Shown here piece by piece: positions 27,449 to 37,511 of a stretch of DNA of 64,000 bases. The DNA is taken from positions 2,790,001 through 2,854,000 of the forward strand of contig CP026600.1 of the NCBI GenBank assembly GCA_003288255.1, given 5' to 3'. The notes below the pieces were generated by a model. The model did not search any database. It was given only the letters and a program-made list of their open reading frames with translations, and was not told the origin of the DNA. The translations under genes and the position numbers were made by a program. Positions within the stretch are counted from its first letter, which is position 1. Each line of letters starts with the position of its first letter. The stretch comes from Clostridiaceae bacterium 14S0207 (GTDB lineage Bacteria; Bacillota; Clostridia; Clostridiales; Clostridiaceae).

Positions 27449-28522
27449 TTGAATTTAAAACCATTAAAATTAGGAAGCTTAGAAGCAAAATTACCAATCA
27501 TTCAAGGCGGAATGGGAATAGGGGTTTCCTTAAGCAACTTAGCTTCATCTGTAGCTCTAAACGGAGGCTTTGGTGTAATCTCCGCCGCACAAATAGGATT
27601 TAAAGAAATAGATTTTAGAAAAAATATACTAAATGCAAACCTAAGAGCATTAAAATATCATATAAAAACAGCTCTAAAAAAAGCCTGCGGTAAAGGAATT
27701 ATTGGAGTAAATATAATGTGTGCTGCAAAAAATTATGATGAATTAGTCAAAACCTCAATAGAGTCAGGGGCACAAGCTATAATATCAGGAGCAGGATTAC
27801 CTATAACCTTACCCAAGTTATGCCAAAACTCTCCCGTAAAAATTATACCTATTGTATCTTCTGAAAAAGCCACTTCTGTTTTACTTAGGATGTGGGATAA
27901 GCACTATAATAGAACTGCAGATGCAATAATTGTAGAGGGTCCTAAGGCTGGTGGACATCTAGGGTTTAAAGAAGATGAATTAGCGAATAGCATGTTAACA
28001 TTTGAACATGAGATAAAAAAAATACTAAAAACCATAACTATATTCAAGAAAAAGTATAATCAAGATATACCTCTTATTGTTGCTGGTGGAATATATGATG
28101 GTAAAGATATTTATAAAGCTATTAATCTCGGTGCTTCAGGTGTGCAATTAGGTACTAGATTTGTTACCACTGAGGAATGTGATGCCCATATAAATTTTAA
28201 ACAAGCTTATATTAGCTGTAATAAGGAAGATATACAGATTATAAAAAGCCCTGTTGGTATGCCAGGACGAGCTATTGCTAATAACTTTATAAATAATATA
28301 TCTAAGCAAAACAAAAAAATAACTTCATGTTACTCTTGTCTTAATCATTGTGATCCTAATACCATACCTTACTGTATTACAGAAGCATTAATAAATGCAG
28401 TAAACGGTGATATAGATAATGGACTTATATTCTGTGGAAGTAATGCTTATAAAACCAATAAAATTATCACTGTAAAAGAATTATTAACAGAACTGATTAA
28501 TGAAGTTGCTATTATTAATTAA
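27449..28522 (+). CDS. Nitronate monooxygenase-family FMN protein
   Basis: The 357-residue TIM-barrel protein shows IIQGGMGIGVSLSNLA at the start, VEGPKAGGHLG with the conserved His, and a phosphate-binding PLIVAGGIYDGKDI...LGASGVQLGTRFV. This family includes nitronate monooxygenase and the enoyl-ACP reductase FabK, both FMN-dependent. No fab genes are near, so nitronate-type chemistry or a general flavin reductase role is more likely. The C-terminus carries a Cys cluster (CYSCLNHC...C). TTG at 27449 follows AGAGAGG. Confidence 0.85.
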   Translation: MNLKPLKLGSLEAKLPIIQGGMGIGVSLSNLASSVALNGGFGVISAAQIGFKEIDFRKNILNANLRALKYHIKTALKKACGKGIIGVNIMCAAKNYDELVKTSIESGAQAIISGAGLPITLPKLCQNSPVKIIPIVSSEKATSVLLRMWDKHYNRTADAIIVEGPKAGGHLGFKEDELANSMLTFEHEIKKILKTITIFKKKYNQDIPLIVAGGIYDGKDIYKAINLGASGVQLGTRFVTTEECDAHINFKQAYISCNKEDIQIIKSPVGMPGRAIANNFINNISKQNKKITSCYSCLNHCDPNTIPYCITEALINAVNGDIDNGLIFCGSNAYKTNKIITVKELLTELINEVAIIN

Positions 28523-28555
28523 CTGTTTCTTAATAACTTATTTTTAGTAATAAAA

Positions 28556-28608
28556 ATAGTATACTTTTACTTACCCCCTAAAGAATAAATCAAGTAAAAG
28601 TATACTAT
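28556..28608. terminator. 17-bp perfect-stem terminator between convergent genes
   Basis: ATAGTATACTTTTACTT (28556-28572) pairs with AAGTAAAAGTATACTAT (28592-28608) around a 19-base loop. The T run is on the minus side, so it mainly serves the secreted helical-protein gene. Confidence 0.8.
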
Positions 28609-28626
28609 TAATTAATATCCTAAAAC

Positions 28627-29493
28627 CTATTTTAAATTATTTACTGATTCTTCTAGATCTATTAGTTTTGTTATATCTCCGACTAAAGATTTCTGAGCAT
28701 TTGTTAATTTATCATAATCTTTTCTTGCCTTTGATATGGCATCCTTGTCTGATATCTTTATATTTTCTTTTGATGGAAGTGATTTAATTTCATTAAACAC
28801 TTTTTCTGCCACTTCAAAATCATTTTCAACAGAATTTTTTGCCTCTTTATATGCCTTAATAACATCTTGTGATTGCTTTAACTTACTATAATTAGTAACT
28901 AAAGCTTGTACTTCTTTTGATAATGCATTAAAGTTTTCTGTTGCCTTATTAACAACCTCTTCATCTTTTAATTCAGTATAACATGGACTTGGTAAGTTAT
29001 TAACTTCTTGTATAACTTTCGCAGCAGAATCATTATAAATTTTTTGTTGGAAGTTATCTACTGCAGAACTCCAAGATGAAATGTATGCCTTATTTCCTTC
29101 ATAGGTTGCAAATGATTTTACAAGTCCTCTAGCTTTGTTAACTTCTTCTTGTGTTAATGATTTTTTTAAAGTGATTTTTCCTTTTTCTTGTATATATAAT
29201 ATATTATAGAATTTTTGAAATAACTTTTGTTGAGCTACATCTACTTGTTTTGAAAATTCACCAACTGCAAACTGTAATTCTTCATGATTTGTCATCTCTT
29301 TTATTGCTAATCTAGCTTTATTTATATACTCTTGAGTACATTCATTTTTGGCTTTTTGCATTGCCTTAAATCCATTATTATATATAGTATCTGAATTACC
29401 TTGAGCCCAAACTGGCGTAACCCCAATACCTGTAAACATTGTAATTCCTGCTAATATTCCACCTGTAACCTTCTTAACATTTTTTTTATTCAT
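28627..29493 (-). CDS. Secreted helical-repeat protein
   Basis: The 288-residue protein has a Sec signal peptide ending at VWAQG (about residue 31). The mature part is helical, with repeats of about 60-70 residues of the type LPS...D...V.KA...F..L...Q.LV seen in many Gram-positive surface proteins. No LPxTG or transmembrane anchor is present, so it should be released or loosely bound. It lies 43 bases downstream of the C69 dipeptidase gene and is probably co-transcribed. The exact role is unknown. Confidence 0.65.
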   Translation of the reverse strand: MNKKNVKKVTGGILAGITMFTGIGVTPVWAQGNSDTIYNNGFKAMQKAKNECTQEYINKARLAIKEMTNHEELQFAVGEFSKQVDVAQQKLFQKFYNILYIQEKGKITLKKSLTQEEVNKARGLVKSFATYEGNKAYISSWSSAVDNFQQKIYNDSAAKVIQEVNNLPSPCYTELKDEEVVNKATENFNALSKEVQALVTNYSKLKQSQDVIKAYKEAKNSVENDFEVAEKVFNEIKSLPSKENIKISDKDAISKARKDYDKLTNAQKSLVGDITKLIDLEESVNNLK

Positions 29494-29536
29494 TTTAATT
29501 TTACCCCCTATATAGATAAAACTCTTATTAATCTAA

Positions 29537-31036
29537 TTATAAATCTTTATTATGATTAACATTTGTCTTCTTAGTAGTTTCTTTAATTAATTTCTTATTT
29601 AAATCTTGAGTTTTTTCTATACAATAGTTTGCAATTCTATCACAATACTTTGTCATATATTCTTCGGCAGCTTTTGGGTCTTTATTATAAAGTTCTGCTA
29701 CATAATTATCTGTTTCATATAGCTTTTTAGTTATCATTTGTTCCTCTGCCCTTAATATAGGTTTTGTTATTCTACCTAAATAATCGTGATAATATGGTTT
29801 TGTTAAAACTCCAGTTCTTCTATATGTCCAATATGCTGATTTATAATCTGGTGTATTCGTACCTATTTGATATGCCTTTGGTGTTTCTGTTATTCCTGAA
29901 TAAAAAGGTACATACACACTTGTTTCTGGTACACCTAATGCTATCCAATGCACTCCTCCTACTCCCTTAGGTAGATTCGATCTACATTGAAGTATATGTG
30001 ATTCCATTGTATGTTCTGCATTAATTGTTCTATATTCATTTTTGTATTTTCCATAGCAATCATATTCTGTACCTTCATAATGGGCTCTTAATACCTTAGC
30101 TACATCCTCAACAGAAATTTTCTTATCAGGTTTCATAAACAATTTATAATCATTTCTTCCTATTTCTTGTTTAACAGATGGGCTTAAAATTTTCTGACCT
30201 AACCAAGTTCTTGGGTAGTTATATTTGTAATCTTTTTTGCTATCAGTTCCATAAGCCTTTTTAAAGCTAAATTCTCCATCCTTCTTAGGATCATACAGAC
30301 CTTTTTCTTCTGCAAACTTTATTAGATTTTTTGATCCCATAAAGTTATTAGTATCCTCTAGGTTAACTTTATCTATAACCAATATGTTAGGAATAACAGC
30401 ATAACAATCATCTGGAACCCTTTGGGCTACCCATTGATGCCCTGAACCTGTTTCTACATACCAAACCTCATTAGGATCTGAAATTATAACTCCATAGGCT
30501 TCAGTTGCCCCTTTTTCTTCAACTATTTTACCTAGAAGTTTAACCCCTTCACGCGCTGTTTTAACTCTTGGTAGTATTATTGAATTAACAGAATCCTCAT
30601 CTATTCCGTTTTCTACTAAAGGATCTGCCGCTTGTGCCTTATCATTTGCTGTTGCACTTTCAGTAGAACTTACTGCAACTTCATATTCATTAATTCCAGC
30701 TTCTTCAAAGTCTCCATCTGATGTATCCCATTCTGGAGTAGCTGTATATTTAAAGCTCTCTTTTGGGAGTGGATATGTAAATCCATTCGCTTTTGATATA
30801 TACATATCTCCTTCCTTATTAACCTTGTGAGGATGTACTATAAATCTTTTAGTCCAAGCTGTGCTCATATCTTCATTACGTGCATTAATAGTTGATCCAT
30901 CTACAGTTGCATTCTTTCCTGCTACTACAGTTGTACATGCTGATGCACTCATAATAGATGTTCCTACTAATAATCCTGTAGTTACAGTTGTCATACAAAG
31001 TAATTTTAGCATTTTTTTTCTTAACACATTTAACAA
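29537..31036 (-). CDS. Secreted C69-family dipeptidase
   Basis: The 499-residue protein has a signal peptide ending at SASA, directly followed by the N-terminal nucleophile Cys of ACTTVVAGKNATVDGSTI. The body has the Ntn-hydrolase dipeptidase motifs (NARNED, YGVIISDPNEVWYVETGSGHQWVAQRVPDD). Family C69 enzymes cleave dipeptides and autoprocess to expose the Cys. Here export would put it outside the cell for peptide scavenging. The related secreted helical protein follows. Confidence 0.92.
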   Translation of the reverse strand: MLNVLRKKMLKLLCMTTVTTGLLVGTSIMSASACTTVVAGKNATVDGSTINARNEDMSTAWTKRFIVHPHKVNKEGDMYISKANGFTYPLPKESFKYTATPEWDTSDGDFEEAGINEYEVAVSSTESATANDKAQAADPLVENGIDEDSVNSIILPRVKTAREGVKLLGKIVEEKGATEAYGVIISDPNEVWYVETGSGHQWVAQRVPDDCYAVIPNILVIDKVNLEDTNNFMGSKNLIKFAEEKGLYDPKKDGEFSFKKAYGTDSKKDYKYNYPRTWLGQKILSPSVKQEIGRNDYKLFMKPDKKISVEDVAKVLRAHYEGTEYDCYGKYKNEYRTINAEHTMESHILQCRSNLPKGVGGVHWIALGVPETSVYVPFYSGITETPKAYQIGTNTPDYKSAYWTYRRTGVLTKPYYHDYLGRITKPILRAEEQMITKKLYETDNYVAELYNKDPKAAEEYMTKYCDRIANYCIEKTQDLNKKLIKETTKKTNVNHNKDL

Positions 31037-31499
31037 CTCCCCTCAAAATAAAAACATTGTTAATTAATTATCTACATTATAATGCTTTAATTTAGATTTT
31101 TCTAGAATTTTTTCTTTTTTTCTAATATTTATTTTTTTCTCTCATACTTTTTATTTTTAATATTACTTAAAAATAAATATTAAATAAAAATTAGAAATGT
31201 ATATATTATCTTTATAGAATTTTACATTTTTATTTTAATTTTTTTTATATTTATATATAGTTTTGTTTTGTCGGGGTAAAACTATATAGTTATTTTTTTT
31301 AATTTTTTTATTAATTTAACATTTTTATATTATTATTTTTAATTATACTATTTTTTTCTATGTATTAAAGTAAATTTTTTATTGATTTATATTTTTATTT
31401 CATTTAGAATAATAAAATCACTAATAAATTTCTAAGTATTTGACATTTTTTTTAATATCTTTTATAGATATGATCATACTATAAGAAAAGGAGAACATT
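31037..31499. other. 463-bp very AT-rich divergent intergenic region
   Basis: It separates the dipeptidase and BrnQ genes. Apart from the BrnQ promoter it holds a hairpin at 31254-31288: TATATAGTTTT and AAAACTATATA enclose GTTTTGTCGGGGT, the only GC-containing patch for several hundred bases, followed on plus by a T-rich tract. It could be a terminator of a short unannotated plus-strand RNA or a protein site. I see no ORF with an SD. Confidence 0.4.
31440..31468 (+). promoter_or_regulatory. SigA-type promoter of the BrnQ gene
   Basis: TTGACA (31440-31445), a 17-base T-rich spacer and TATAGA (31463-31468) precede the BrnQ ATG by about 30 bases. The SD is AAGGAG. Confidence 0.75.
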
Positions 31500-32807
31500 A
31501 TGAAAAAATCTTTAAAATTTTCTGAGATACTTTCTATTGGATTATTGTTATTTGCCATTTTTTTCGGTGCTGGAAATATGATTTTTCCTCCATTACTTGG
31601 TCAATTAGCCGGAACTAATATGTGGACTGCAATAATCGGTTTTATAATAGCTGATGTAGGTCTTTCATTAATAACAATTTTAGCAATAGCATTAAATGGT
31701 GAAAGCTTTCATGAAATAAGTACTAAAGTTTCTACAAAATTTGCTTCTATATTTGGAATTATAGTTTATCTTGCAATAGGCCCTCTTTGTGTTATACCTC
31801 GAACTGGTGCTGTTTCTTATGAAATGAGCTTATTACCTTTAGTCCCTCAAGGTATGAATTCTTGGATATTCGGTATTATATTTACAGCAATATTTTTTAT
31901 AATTACATATTTTTTGGCTTTGAATCCATCTAAATTAGTTGATCGTATTGGCAAAATAATAACTCCATTATTATTATTAATGATAGGTTTTATAGCCATT
32001 AAGGCCATATTATCTCCTATTGGTTCATTTGGTGCTCCTGTTGGAGACTATAATACAATACCATTTTTTAAAGGATTTGTAGAAGGTTATCAGACTCTAG
32101 ATGTTGTTGGTGCCTTAGTTATTTCAATCGTAGTTATTAATGCAGTTAAACAATATAATATTACATCTCCAAAAGATATAGCAAAAAATACAATAATAAG
32201 TGGTATAATCGCTTCTATTGCATTAATGCTAGTTTATTTTTCTTTAGGTTATATTGGCGCTTCAAGTGTTTCTCTTGGTAGAATAAATGATGGTGGGCAA
32301 CTTTTAGTTAAAGTTATGAGTTGTATGTTTGGAAAAAGTGGCATACTTTTATTAGGCTTAATTATAACCTTTGCTTGTTTAACCACTTCTATTGGCCTTG
32401 CTTCATCTTTTAGTGATTATTTTTCTAAACTTTATCCTAAATTAAATTATAAAAATATCTTAAGAATCGTATGTATCTTTAGTTTTATAATCGCTAACTT
32501 AGGTTTAAATACGATTTTAAAGTTTTCACAACCATTATTAATGATATTATATCCCGTAACCATAGTATTAATATTTGTATCATTCTTTGATAAATTTATT
32601 AAATCAAACTGTAATGTTTATATAGGATCTATAACTGCAGCCTTACTAATTAGTGTTATTCAGGTATTAGATACTTTAGGTTTATCCTTAGGGCTAATTA
32701 CCAACATAATTAAGATGATCCCACTTTACTCTTTTGGTATTGGTTGGATTATACCTAGTATAATAGGTGGATTCATAGGCTTCTTTATACCAAGCATAAA
32801 GAAATAA
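31500..32807 (+). CDS. brnQ: Branched-chain amino acid transporter BrnQ
   Basis: The 435-residue protein has about twelve membrane helices. FFGAGNMIFPP near the start and PRTGAVSYEMSLLP are hallmarks of the LIVCS family, which takes up leucine, isoleucine and valine with Na+ or H+. Length is normal. It has its own promoter and a 16-bp-stem terminator, so it is monocistronic. Confidence 0.93.
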   Translation: MKKSLKFSEILSIGLLLFAIFFGAGNMIFPPLLGQLAGTNMWTAIIGFIIADVGLSLITILAIALNGESFHEISTKVSTKFASIFGIIVYLAIGPLCVIPRTGAVSYEMSLLPLVPQGMNSWIFGIIFTAIFFIITYFLALNPSKLVDRIGKIITPLLLLMIGFIAIKAILSPIGSFGAPVGDYNTIPFFKGFVEGYQTLDVVGALVISIVVINAVKQYNITSPKDIAKNTIISGIIASIALMLVYFSLGYIGASSVSLGRINDGGQLLVKVMSCMFGKSGILLLGLIITFACLTTSIGLASSFSDYFSKLYPKLNYKNILRIVCIFSFIIANLGLNTILKFSQPLLMILYPVTIVLIFVSFFDKFIKSNCNVYIGSITAALLISVIQVLDTLGLSLGLITNIIKMIPLYSFGIGWIIPSIIGGFIGFFIPSIKK

Positions 32808-32812
32808 ATAGA

Positions 32813-32858
32813 AAGCACTATATAGAATAAGTTTTTACTTACATTCTATATAGTGCTT
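32813..32858. terminator. 16-bp perfect-stem bidirectional terminator
   Basis: AAGCACTATATAGAAT (32813-32828) pairs with ATTCTATATAGTGCTT (32843-32858). It lies between the convergent BrnQ and PH-domain genes. Confidence 0.9.
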
Positions 32859-32864
32859 ATATTT

Positions 32865-33236
32865 TTAAATATATTTAGCTAAAACACTTTGAACCTCATA
32901 AATATCTAAACTACTGTTAAATTCCTTTGTAATAGGTTCTTCCATTCCCCTTACCCATATATTTAATTCAGCATCTAGGTCAAAATGCCCCACTGTTTCT
33001 ACTGAAAATCTTTCTATGCTTCTATACGGTATAGATAAATATTCTATTTTTTTTGCAGTTACACCTTGTTTATCTATTAATATTAACCTTTTGTTTGTAA
33101 AAATCATTACATCTCTTATTAACTTGTATGCTCTTTCAACAATTTCATTGTTGGCTAATATTCTAATATATTCTTGTTGTATGTCTTCACTAGATACTTC
33201 TGAGGCGTGCCCCATCAGTCCGCTAAATAAACCCAT
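32865..33236 (-). CDS. Bacterial PH-domain protein
   Basis: The 123-residue protein matches the bacterial pleckstrin-homology family (bPH_1, formerly DUF1696): NNEIVERAYKLIRDVMIFTNKRLILIDKQG and YRSIERFSVET. It has no signal peptide. The function is unknown, probably a protein or membrane interaction. The ATG follows GGAGGAGA. It lies 19 bases after the adenosine deaminase gene and is likely co-transcribed. Confidence 0.85.
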   Translation of the reverse strand: MGLFSGLMGHASEVSSEDIQQEYIRILANNEIVERAYKLIRDVMIFTNKRLILIDKQGVTAKKIEYLSIPYRSIERFSVETVGHFDLDAELNIWVRGMEEPITKEFNSSLDIYEVQSVLAKYI

Positions 33237-33255
33237 TTTTCTCCTCCTATAGAAT

Positions 33256-34287
33256 TTAAATATTAAGATTTTTTATTGTTTTTATAAGTTCATTTTTAAG
33301 TAAGGCTTTTTGACCCTCATTTGCAAAAGAAGCTTCAATAGAATTAAAAAGTACTTTTTTAATATCCTCAACATTAAATTTTAATTCTTTTACTAATATA
33401 TTAAACTCATCATTTAATGTAACATTAGATACAGTTTGATTATCAGTATTTACTGTCACTTTTATACCTTTCTCAAGATAACTTTTTATAGGATGGAATT
33501 TTAGCTGCTCAATAGCCTCTGTATTATAATTACTTGTAACACAAACTTCTAAAGGAACATTGTTATTTATTAAAAACTGAACAATTTCTGGGTTTTTATA
33601 TGCAAAAACTCCATGTCCTATTCTTTCAGCATGTAAAAGTTCTATTGATTTTATTATATTTTGCTCTATACCAGTTTCTCCTGCATGTATAGTAATATGA
33701 AATCCATATTCCTTTGCTAAATCAAAAACCCTTTTATGTAATTCTGGTGGAAAATCATGCTCATTACCAGCTAAATCAATAGCCACTACCCCTTTATTAA
33801 TATACTTTTTAGCTGTATTTACTAATTCTATGTTTTTATCTACACTTTCATGTCTCATAGCACATAAAATTAAATTACTTATTACCCCATATCTTTCTTC
33901 TCCTGCTTTCATGGCTTCTAATACCGTCTCTATAACTTCATCCATTGTAAGTCCCTTTTCTAAATGAAAGTATGGTGCAAATCTAATTTCTATATATTTA
34001 ACTCCTTGTTTTTTACAATCCTCTAATAATTCAAGTGTTATTCTATAAATATTCTTTTTATCTTGCATAACCATTATAGAATACTTAAATTTAGTTAAGT
34101 ATTCTTTTAAGGATTCGCATTTACCTATAACCTTAACATATCTTTCAAACTCTTCTAAAGTTTTTACAGGTAAAGCAATCTTTTGATCTTTTAACATTTC
34201 AAAGATAGTTTCAGGTCTCACACTTCCATCTAAGTGACAATGTAATTCCACTTTAGGCAATTTTTCAATTATATTATTTATATCCAC
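33256..34287 (-). CDS. add: Adenosine deaminase
   Basis: The 343-residue protein deaminates adenosine (or deoxyadenosine) to inosine in purine salvage. It has the metal-binding VELHCHLDGS (His16, His18), ITIHAGETG with the catalytic Glu, ERIGHG and a C-terminal TVNTDNQTVSN. The last motif has TDN where many family members have TDDP; this variant is common in Firmicutes add genes as I recall them. The PH-domain gene follows. Confidence 0.93.
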   Translation of the reverse strand: MDINNIIEKLPKVELHCHLDGSVRPETIFEMLKDQKIALPVKTLEEFERYVKVIGKCESLKEYLTKFKYSIMVMQDKKNIYRITLELLEDCKKQGVKYIEIRFAPYFHLEKGLTMDEVIETVLEAMKAGEERYGVISNLILCAMRHESVDKNIELVNTAKKYINKGVVAIDLAGNEHDFPPELHKRVFDLAKEYGFHITIHAGETGIEQNIIKSIELLHAERIGHGVFAYKNPEIVQFLINNNVPLEVCVTSNYNTEAIEQLKFHPIKSYLEKGIKVTVNTDNQTVSNVTLNDEFNILVKELKFNVEDIKKVLFNSIEASFANEGQKALLKNELIKTIKNLNI

Positions 34288-34382
34288 TTTAACATTTCCT
34301 CTCTGTTTAAATTAGTTATACTTATTCTAATATATAATCTAAATTTATCAACATATCTTTAATGTATTATTTAAAAATTTTT

Positions 34383-34423
34383 AAAAAATAAAGATACTCT
34401 AAATTAAAGTATCTTTATTTTTT
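34383..34423 (-). terminator. Intrinsic terminator of the lipoprotein gene
   Basis: AAAAAATAAAGATACT (34383-34398) pairs with AGTATCTTTATTTTTT (34408-34423), with a T run on minus. Confidence 0.88.
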
Positions 34424-34430
34424 ATAATTA

Positions 34431-35723
34431 TTACTGTTTTACATATAAAGGATTACCTGCATAAAATATTGCATCATATTCTTTTATACTATCTAAGACT
34501 TTAGTTGGAGATTTATTTTCACCCTTTAACAAGTATAACTTATTATCTGTAGTATAATATGCAATATCACCTTTATCTATCTGAATAAACTCAACATTTT
34601 TAGCTATAACTTTATCATCAATTTTTAATACTTTATCTTTACCTAAAAGATATATCTTACCATTGAATAATGTATAAACTTGATTATTGGCTTTCATATT
34701 TTTATTTTCTTTGCCTTCCACTTTAACAGTAAGGTTATCTTTATTATTTAGATAAGCTGTATTACCCTTTTCATCAACCATAAAGTTAACTATATCTTTT
34801 CCTAGTTCTTTGGTTTCTTTTGTTGCTAGTTTTGTAGAGAAAAATTTATTTTCATTGTTCATATAATAAGCAACTCCATTAACAACTTGAAAGTCATAAG
34901 GAGATGCATTAACATTTGAAGCTATTTTTACTTCTTCCTTGCCAGATGGCTTATAATATAAATCACTAAAATACTTTTTATCTTTTTCTTTTATATTTTT
35001 AAAGTAAGTAACTCCTCCATCCTTATACATTCTAATAAAAAGATTATTCATTACATTACCTAACTTTTCTTCTTTTCCATTTTCTTTAAGCTCTTTTATA
35101 TAAACAGCTTTATCTTCTTTTGTTATCAATATCTTGTCTTTGCATTCAGTAAAACTAAGTGCCTTAATTCCTGTTCCTATCTTTTTCCCCGTTTTATCAC
35201 CATTATTAGTTAAAAATAACTCTGCTTTGTCATTTGTATATACTAATTGATTACTATCAGGATTTAATCTTGCCATTCCTACATTAGAAGCAATTTGTAC
35301 TTTTTCCTTTCCATATGGTTTTAAATAGAGATTTTTATTTTTGTCAATATATGCTATATCCTTTTTATTGTTTATTATAGTTTCCGATGGTGATTTAGCT
35401 ATTTCTGTTTTTGCTTTACCTTCCTCAAACATAAAAACATTTTTTTCAGAATCTTGGTATACTAACGCCCTGCTATCAGTAAAATATTGAAGATTTGAAA
35501 ATTGATTATCTAATACAGCCTTATCTATAATCTTTTTAAACCCACTATCTTTTTCATATTTCATATATATATCATTAGTACCTTCTTTAGCAGCATTCTT
35601 TTTAATAGCAATTAATGTGTTATCTGGTTTTTCTAAATTAGCACTTGAAGTACTACATCCAAATAACCCAAATGGTAGTGTAGCAATAACAATACTACTA
35701 ACAATTTTTTTTATTTTTTTCAA
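34431..35723 (-). CDS. Lipoprotein with beta-propeller-like repeats
   Basis: The 430-residue protein has a lipobox (LFGC, Cys23). The mature part consists of many short repeats of the form IAYIDKNKNLYLK, VVNGVAYYMNNENKFF and DIAYYTTDNKLYLL, each about 40-45 residues. They resemble blades of a beta propeller such as the DUF5050 type. It is probably an exposed binding or scaffold lipoprotein; the ligand is unknown. It stands alone with its own terminator. Confidence 0.7.
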   Translation of the reverse strand: MKKIKKIVSSIVIATLPFGLFGCSTSSANLEKPDNTLIAIKKNAAKEGTNDIYMKYEKDSGFKKIIDKAVLDNQFSNLQYFTDSRALVYQDSEKNVFMFEEGKAKTEIAKSPSETIINNKKDIAYIDKNKNLYLKPYGKEKVQIASNVGMARLNPDSNQLVYTNDKAELFLTNNGDKTGKKIGTGIKALSFTECKDKILITKEDKAVYIKELKENGKEEKLGNVMNNLFIRMYKDGGVTYFKNIKEKDKKYFSDLYYKPSGKEEVKIASNVNASPYDFQVVNGVAYYMNNENKFFSTKLATKETKELGKDIVNFMVDEKGNTAYLNNKDNLTVKVEGKENKNMKANNQVYTLFNGKIYLLGKDKVLKIDDKVIAKNVEFIQIDKGDIAYYTTDNKLYLLKGENKSPTKVLDSIKEYDAIFYAGNPLYVKQ

Positions 35724-35936
35724 CGTATAATCCTCCTTAGTTTTATTTAACTTAACATATACATTTTATATTATACAATGAAATCCTTTTTTATCATATT
35801 ATCCATTATTTAATCTTTTATTAATAAGTATAATTTTATCTTAATTTATATATTTCTTAAGGTTTTTTTAAGGTATATTTATTATAATTTTATTATGGAA
35901 TAAAAGATTTATAGTATAAATTTAAGAGGGTGTCTT

Positions 35937-36236
35937 ATGATGATAAGGGTATTAAAACTTAATAAAAAATATATACACACTATAAGTTATCTGCTTATCC
36001 CCATTATAAGTTACTTATTGTCAACTAGGTTAACCGATGCTTTATTACAACCTATTTTAACTCTAGGCAAAACTCATGCCTCTAGTAAGTTAGTTAAATT
36101 AATTTTAAGATATACGGAAAGTTGTTTTTTTGAAACTACTTTATTTCTTACTATATTTGCATTAATTTTCTTTATGCTATCATTTACTTATAGCACTATT
36201 CTTAATAATAATTTTAGTGATGATGACCCTAAGTAA
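35937..36236 (+). CDS. Small membrane protein of unknown function
   Basis: The 99-residue protein has two predicted membrane helices (about 15-33 and 63-85) with a short loop and an acidic C-terminus. I do not recognise it. GAGGGTG precedes the double ATG (35937 and 35940). Its stop lies in the arm of a hairpin shared with the convergent CapA-like gene. Confidence 0.55.
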   Translation: MMIRVLKLNKKYIHTISYLLIPIISYLLSTRLTDALLQPILTLGKTHASSKLVKLILRYTESCFFETTLFLTIFALIFFMLSFTYSTILNNNFSDDDPK

Positions 36237-36252
36237 TTCATATACTTAGGGT
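36226..36252. terminator. Terminator hairpin between convergent genes
   Basis: ACCCTAAGTA (36226-36235) pairs with TACTTAGGGT (36243-36252). The stop codon of the small membrane protein is inside the 5' arm. Confidence 0.75.
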
Positions 36253-36254
36253 TA

Positions 36255-37511
36255 TTATTTCATTTTTAAAAGTCCTTTAGTATCTTTCAATGACATCTGC
36301 GCTTTTTTAAAAAAATGATTGTTTAGATTATACTTGTTCTTATTTTGAATAACATCATCTACTGGCAAAACCTTATATTTATATCCTCCCCCACTATTTG
36401 GCTTTCTAAACACCCATGTTGGTACTATATCAAAATCTTTTAAATAGGTTTTTCCATCTTGTTTTTTTATATTCAATTTCACCATATATCCATCTTCAGT
36501 AAATCTATTATTTAAACTTTCATAACACTGATTTGATATCAGGTTACCAAGAGAATAAGTTACGAAAGTTTTATGTCCGGTAGATTTATTTTCTATTGTT
36601 TCATATGGCTGAATAACATGGGGATGTCCACCTATTATCGCATCAACTCCCATTTCATTTAACTTTTTACTCATGTTTTTTTGATATTCATTAGGCCTTC
36701 TTGAATATTCATCTCCCCAATGTAGTAAAGCCATAATATAATCTACTTTTTCTTCCTTCATCTTATCTATATTACATTTAATATCTTCATAAAATTTTTC
36801 TAGATTACTATAATCAAAGGTATTTATTAAACCTTCACATTTCTTAGGCATCAATATTCCATTTATAGTTTTTCTTCCATTTATTTTTTCTGTTTCATAA
36901 ACATAAGAAATTATTCCAACTTTAATCCCATTTATATTTTTTATAGTATATTTTTTTTGATTTTCCTGCTTCTGCACTCCCGTAAACTCTAATCCAGCCT
37001 TTTTTATTTCCTGTAACGATTCCCTAAACCCATTCTCTCCTTTATCTATAACATGATTACTAGCAAAATTCACTATATCAAATCCACTATTTTTTATAGA
37101 TCTTAATGCCTCTGGTGGAGTATTAAAATTAGGATACCCAGAATATTTATCCTTCTTATAAAAATTGGTTTCTACAGTTAAAAGTGATAAATCTGACTCT
37201 TTGACAAAAGAACTTATATACTTAAAATTATCGTTAAAATCATACCTTTTACCATTATATGCGGCCCTAACTTGAGGCATATGATAAATTGTATTTCCTG
37301 CTGCAACTATACTTATATCTTTAGGTGTTTCTATAACTTCTTTTTTTTCTTCTTTGGATTTTAAATTTTCTTGTTTCTCCTTTTCTTCTATAGGTGCTAA
37401 AGTTTCCTTTGCTGTTTCTTTAACATTTCCTTTAGAATTCATGCAAGCTGAAAAAAATAATACAATGGTCAAACTTAACATTAAACAACTCTTTATGTAT
37501 TTACGTTTCAT
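36255..37511 (-). CDS. CapA-family (PgsA-like) metallophosphatase lipoprotein
   Basis: The 418-residue protein has a lipobox (FSAC, Cys23), a charged linker and a CapA domain (about 70-380) with VETNFY, VNFASNHVIDKG, GVISYVY, MALLHWGDEY and IGGHPHVIQP. CapA proteins take part in poly-gamma-glutamate synthesis in some Bacillus species. No capB or capC gene is adjacent, so the role here may be a different envelope function. GGGGGAG precedes the ATG. Confidence 0.88.
   Translation of the reverse strand: MKRKYIKSCLMLSLTIVLFFSACMNSKGNVKETAKETLAPIEEKEKQENLKSKEEKKEVIETPKDISIVAAGNTIYHMPQVRAAYNGKRYDFNDNFKYISSFVKESDLSLLTVETNFYKKDKYSGYPNFNTPPEALRSIKNSGFDIVNFASNHVIDKGENGFRESLQEIKKAGLEFTGVQKQENQKKYTIKNINGIKVGIISYVYETEKINGRKTINGILMPKKCEGLINTFDYSNLEKFYEDIKCNIDKMKEEKVDYIMALLHWGDEYSRRPNEYQKNMSKKLNEMGVDAIIGGHPHVIQPYETIENKSTGHKTFVTYSLGNLISNQCYESLNNRFTEDGYMVKLNIKKQDGKTYLKDFDIVPTWVFRKPNSGGGYKYKVLPVDDVIQNKNKYNLNNHFFKKAQMSLKDTKGLLKMK

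Noticed and set aside
36255-37511. Poly-gamma-glutamate capsule locus
   Set aside because: Only a CapA-like gene is present; capB, capC and capD homologues are not adjacent.
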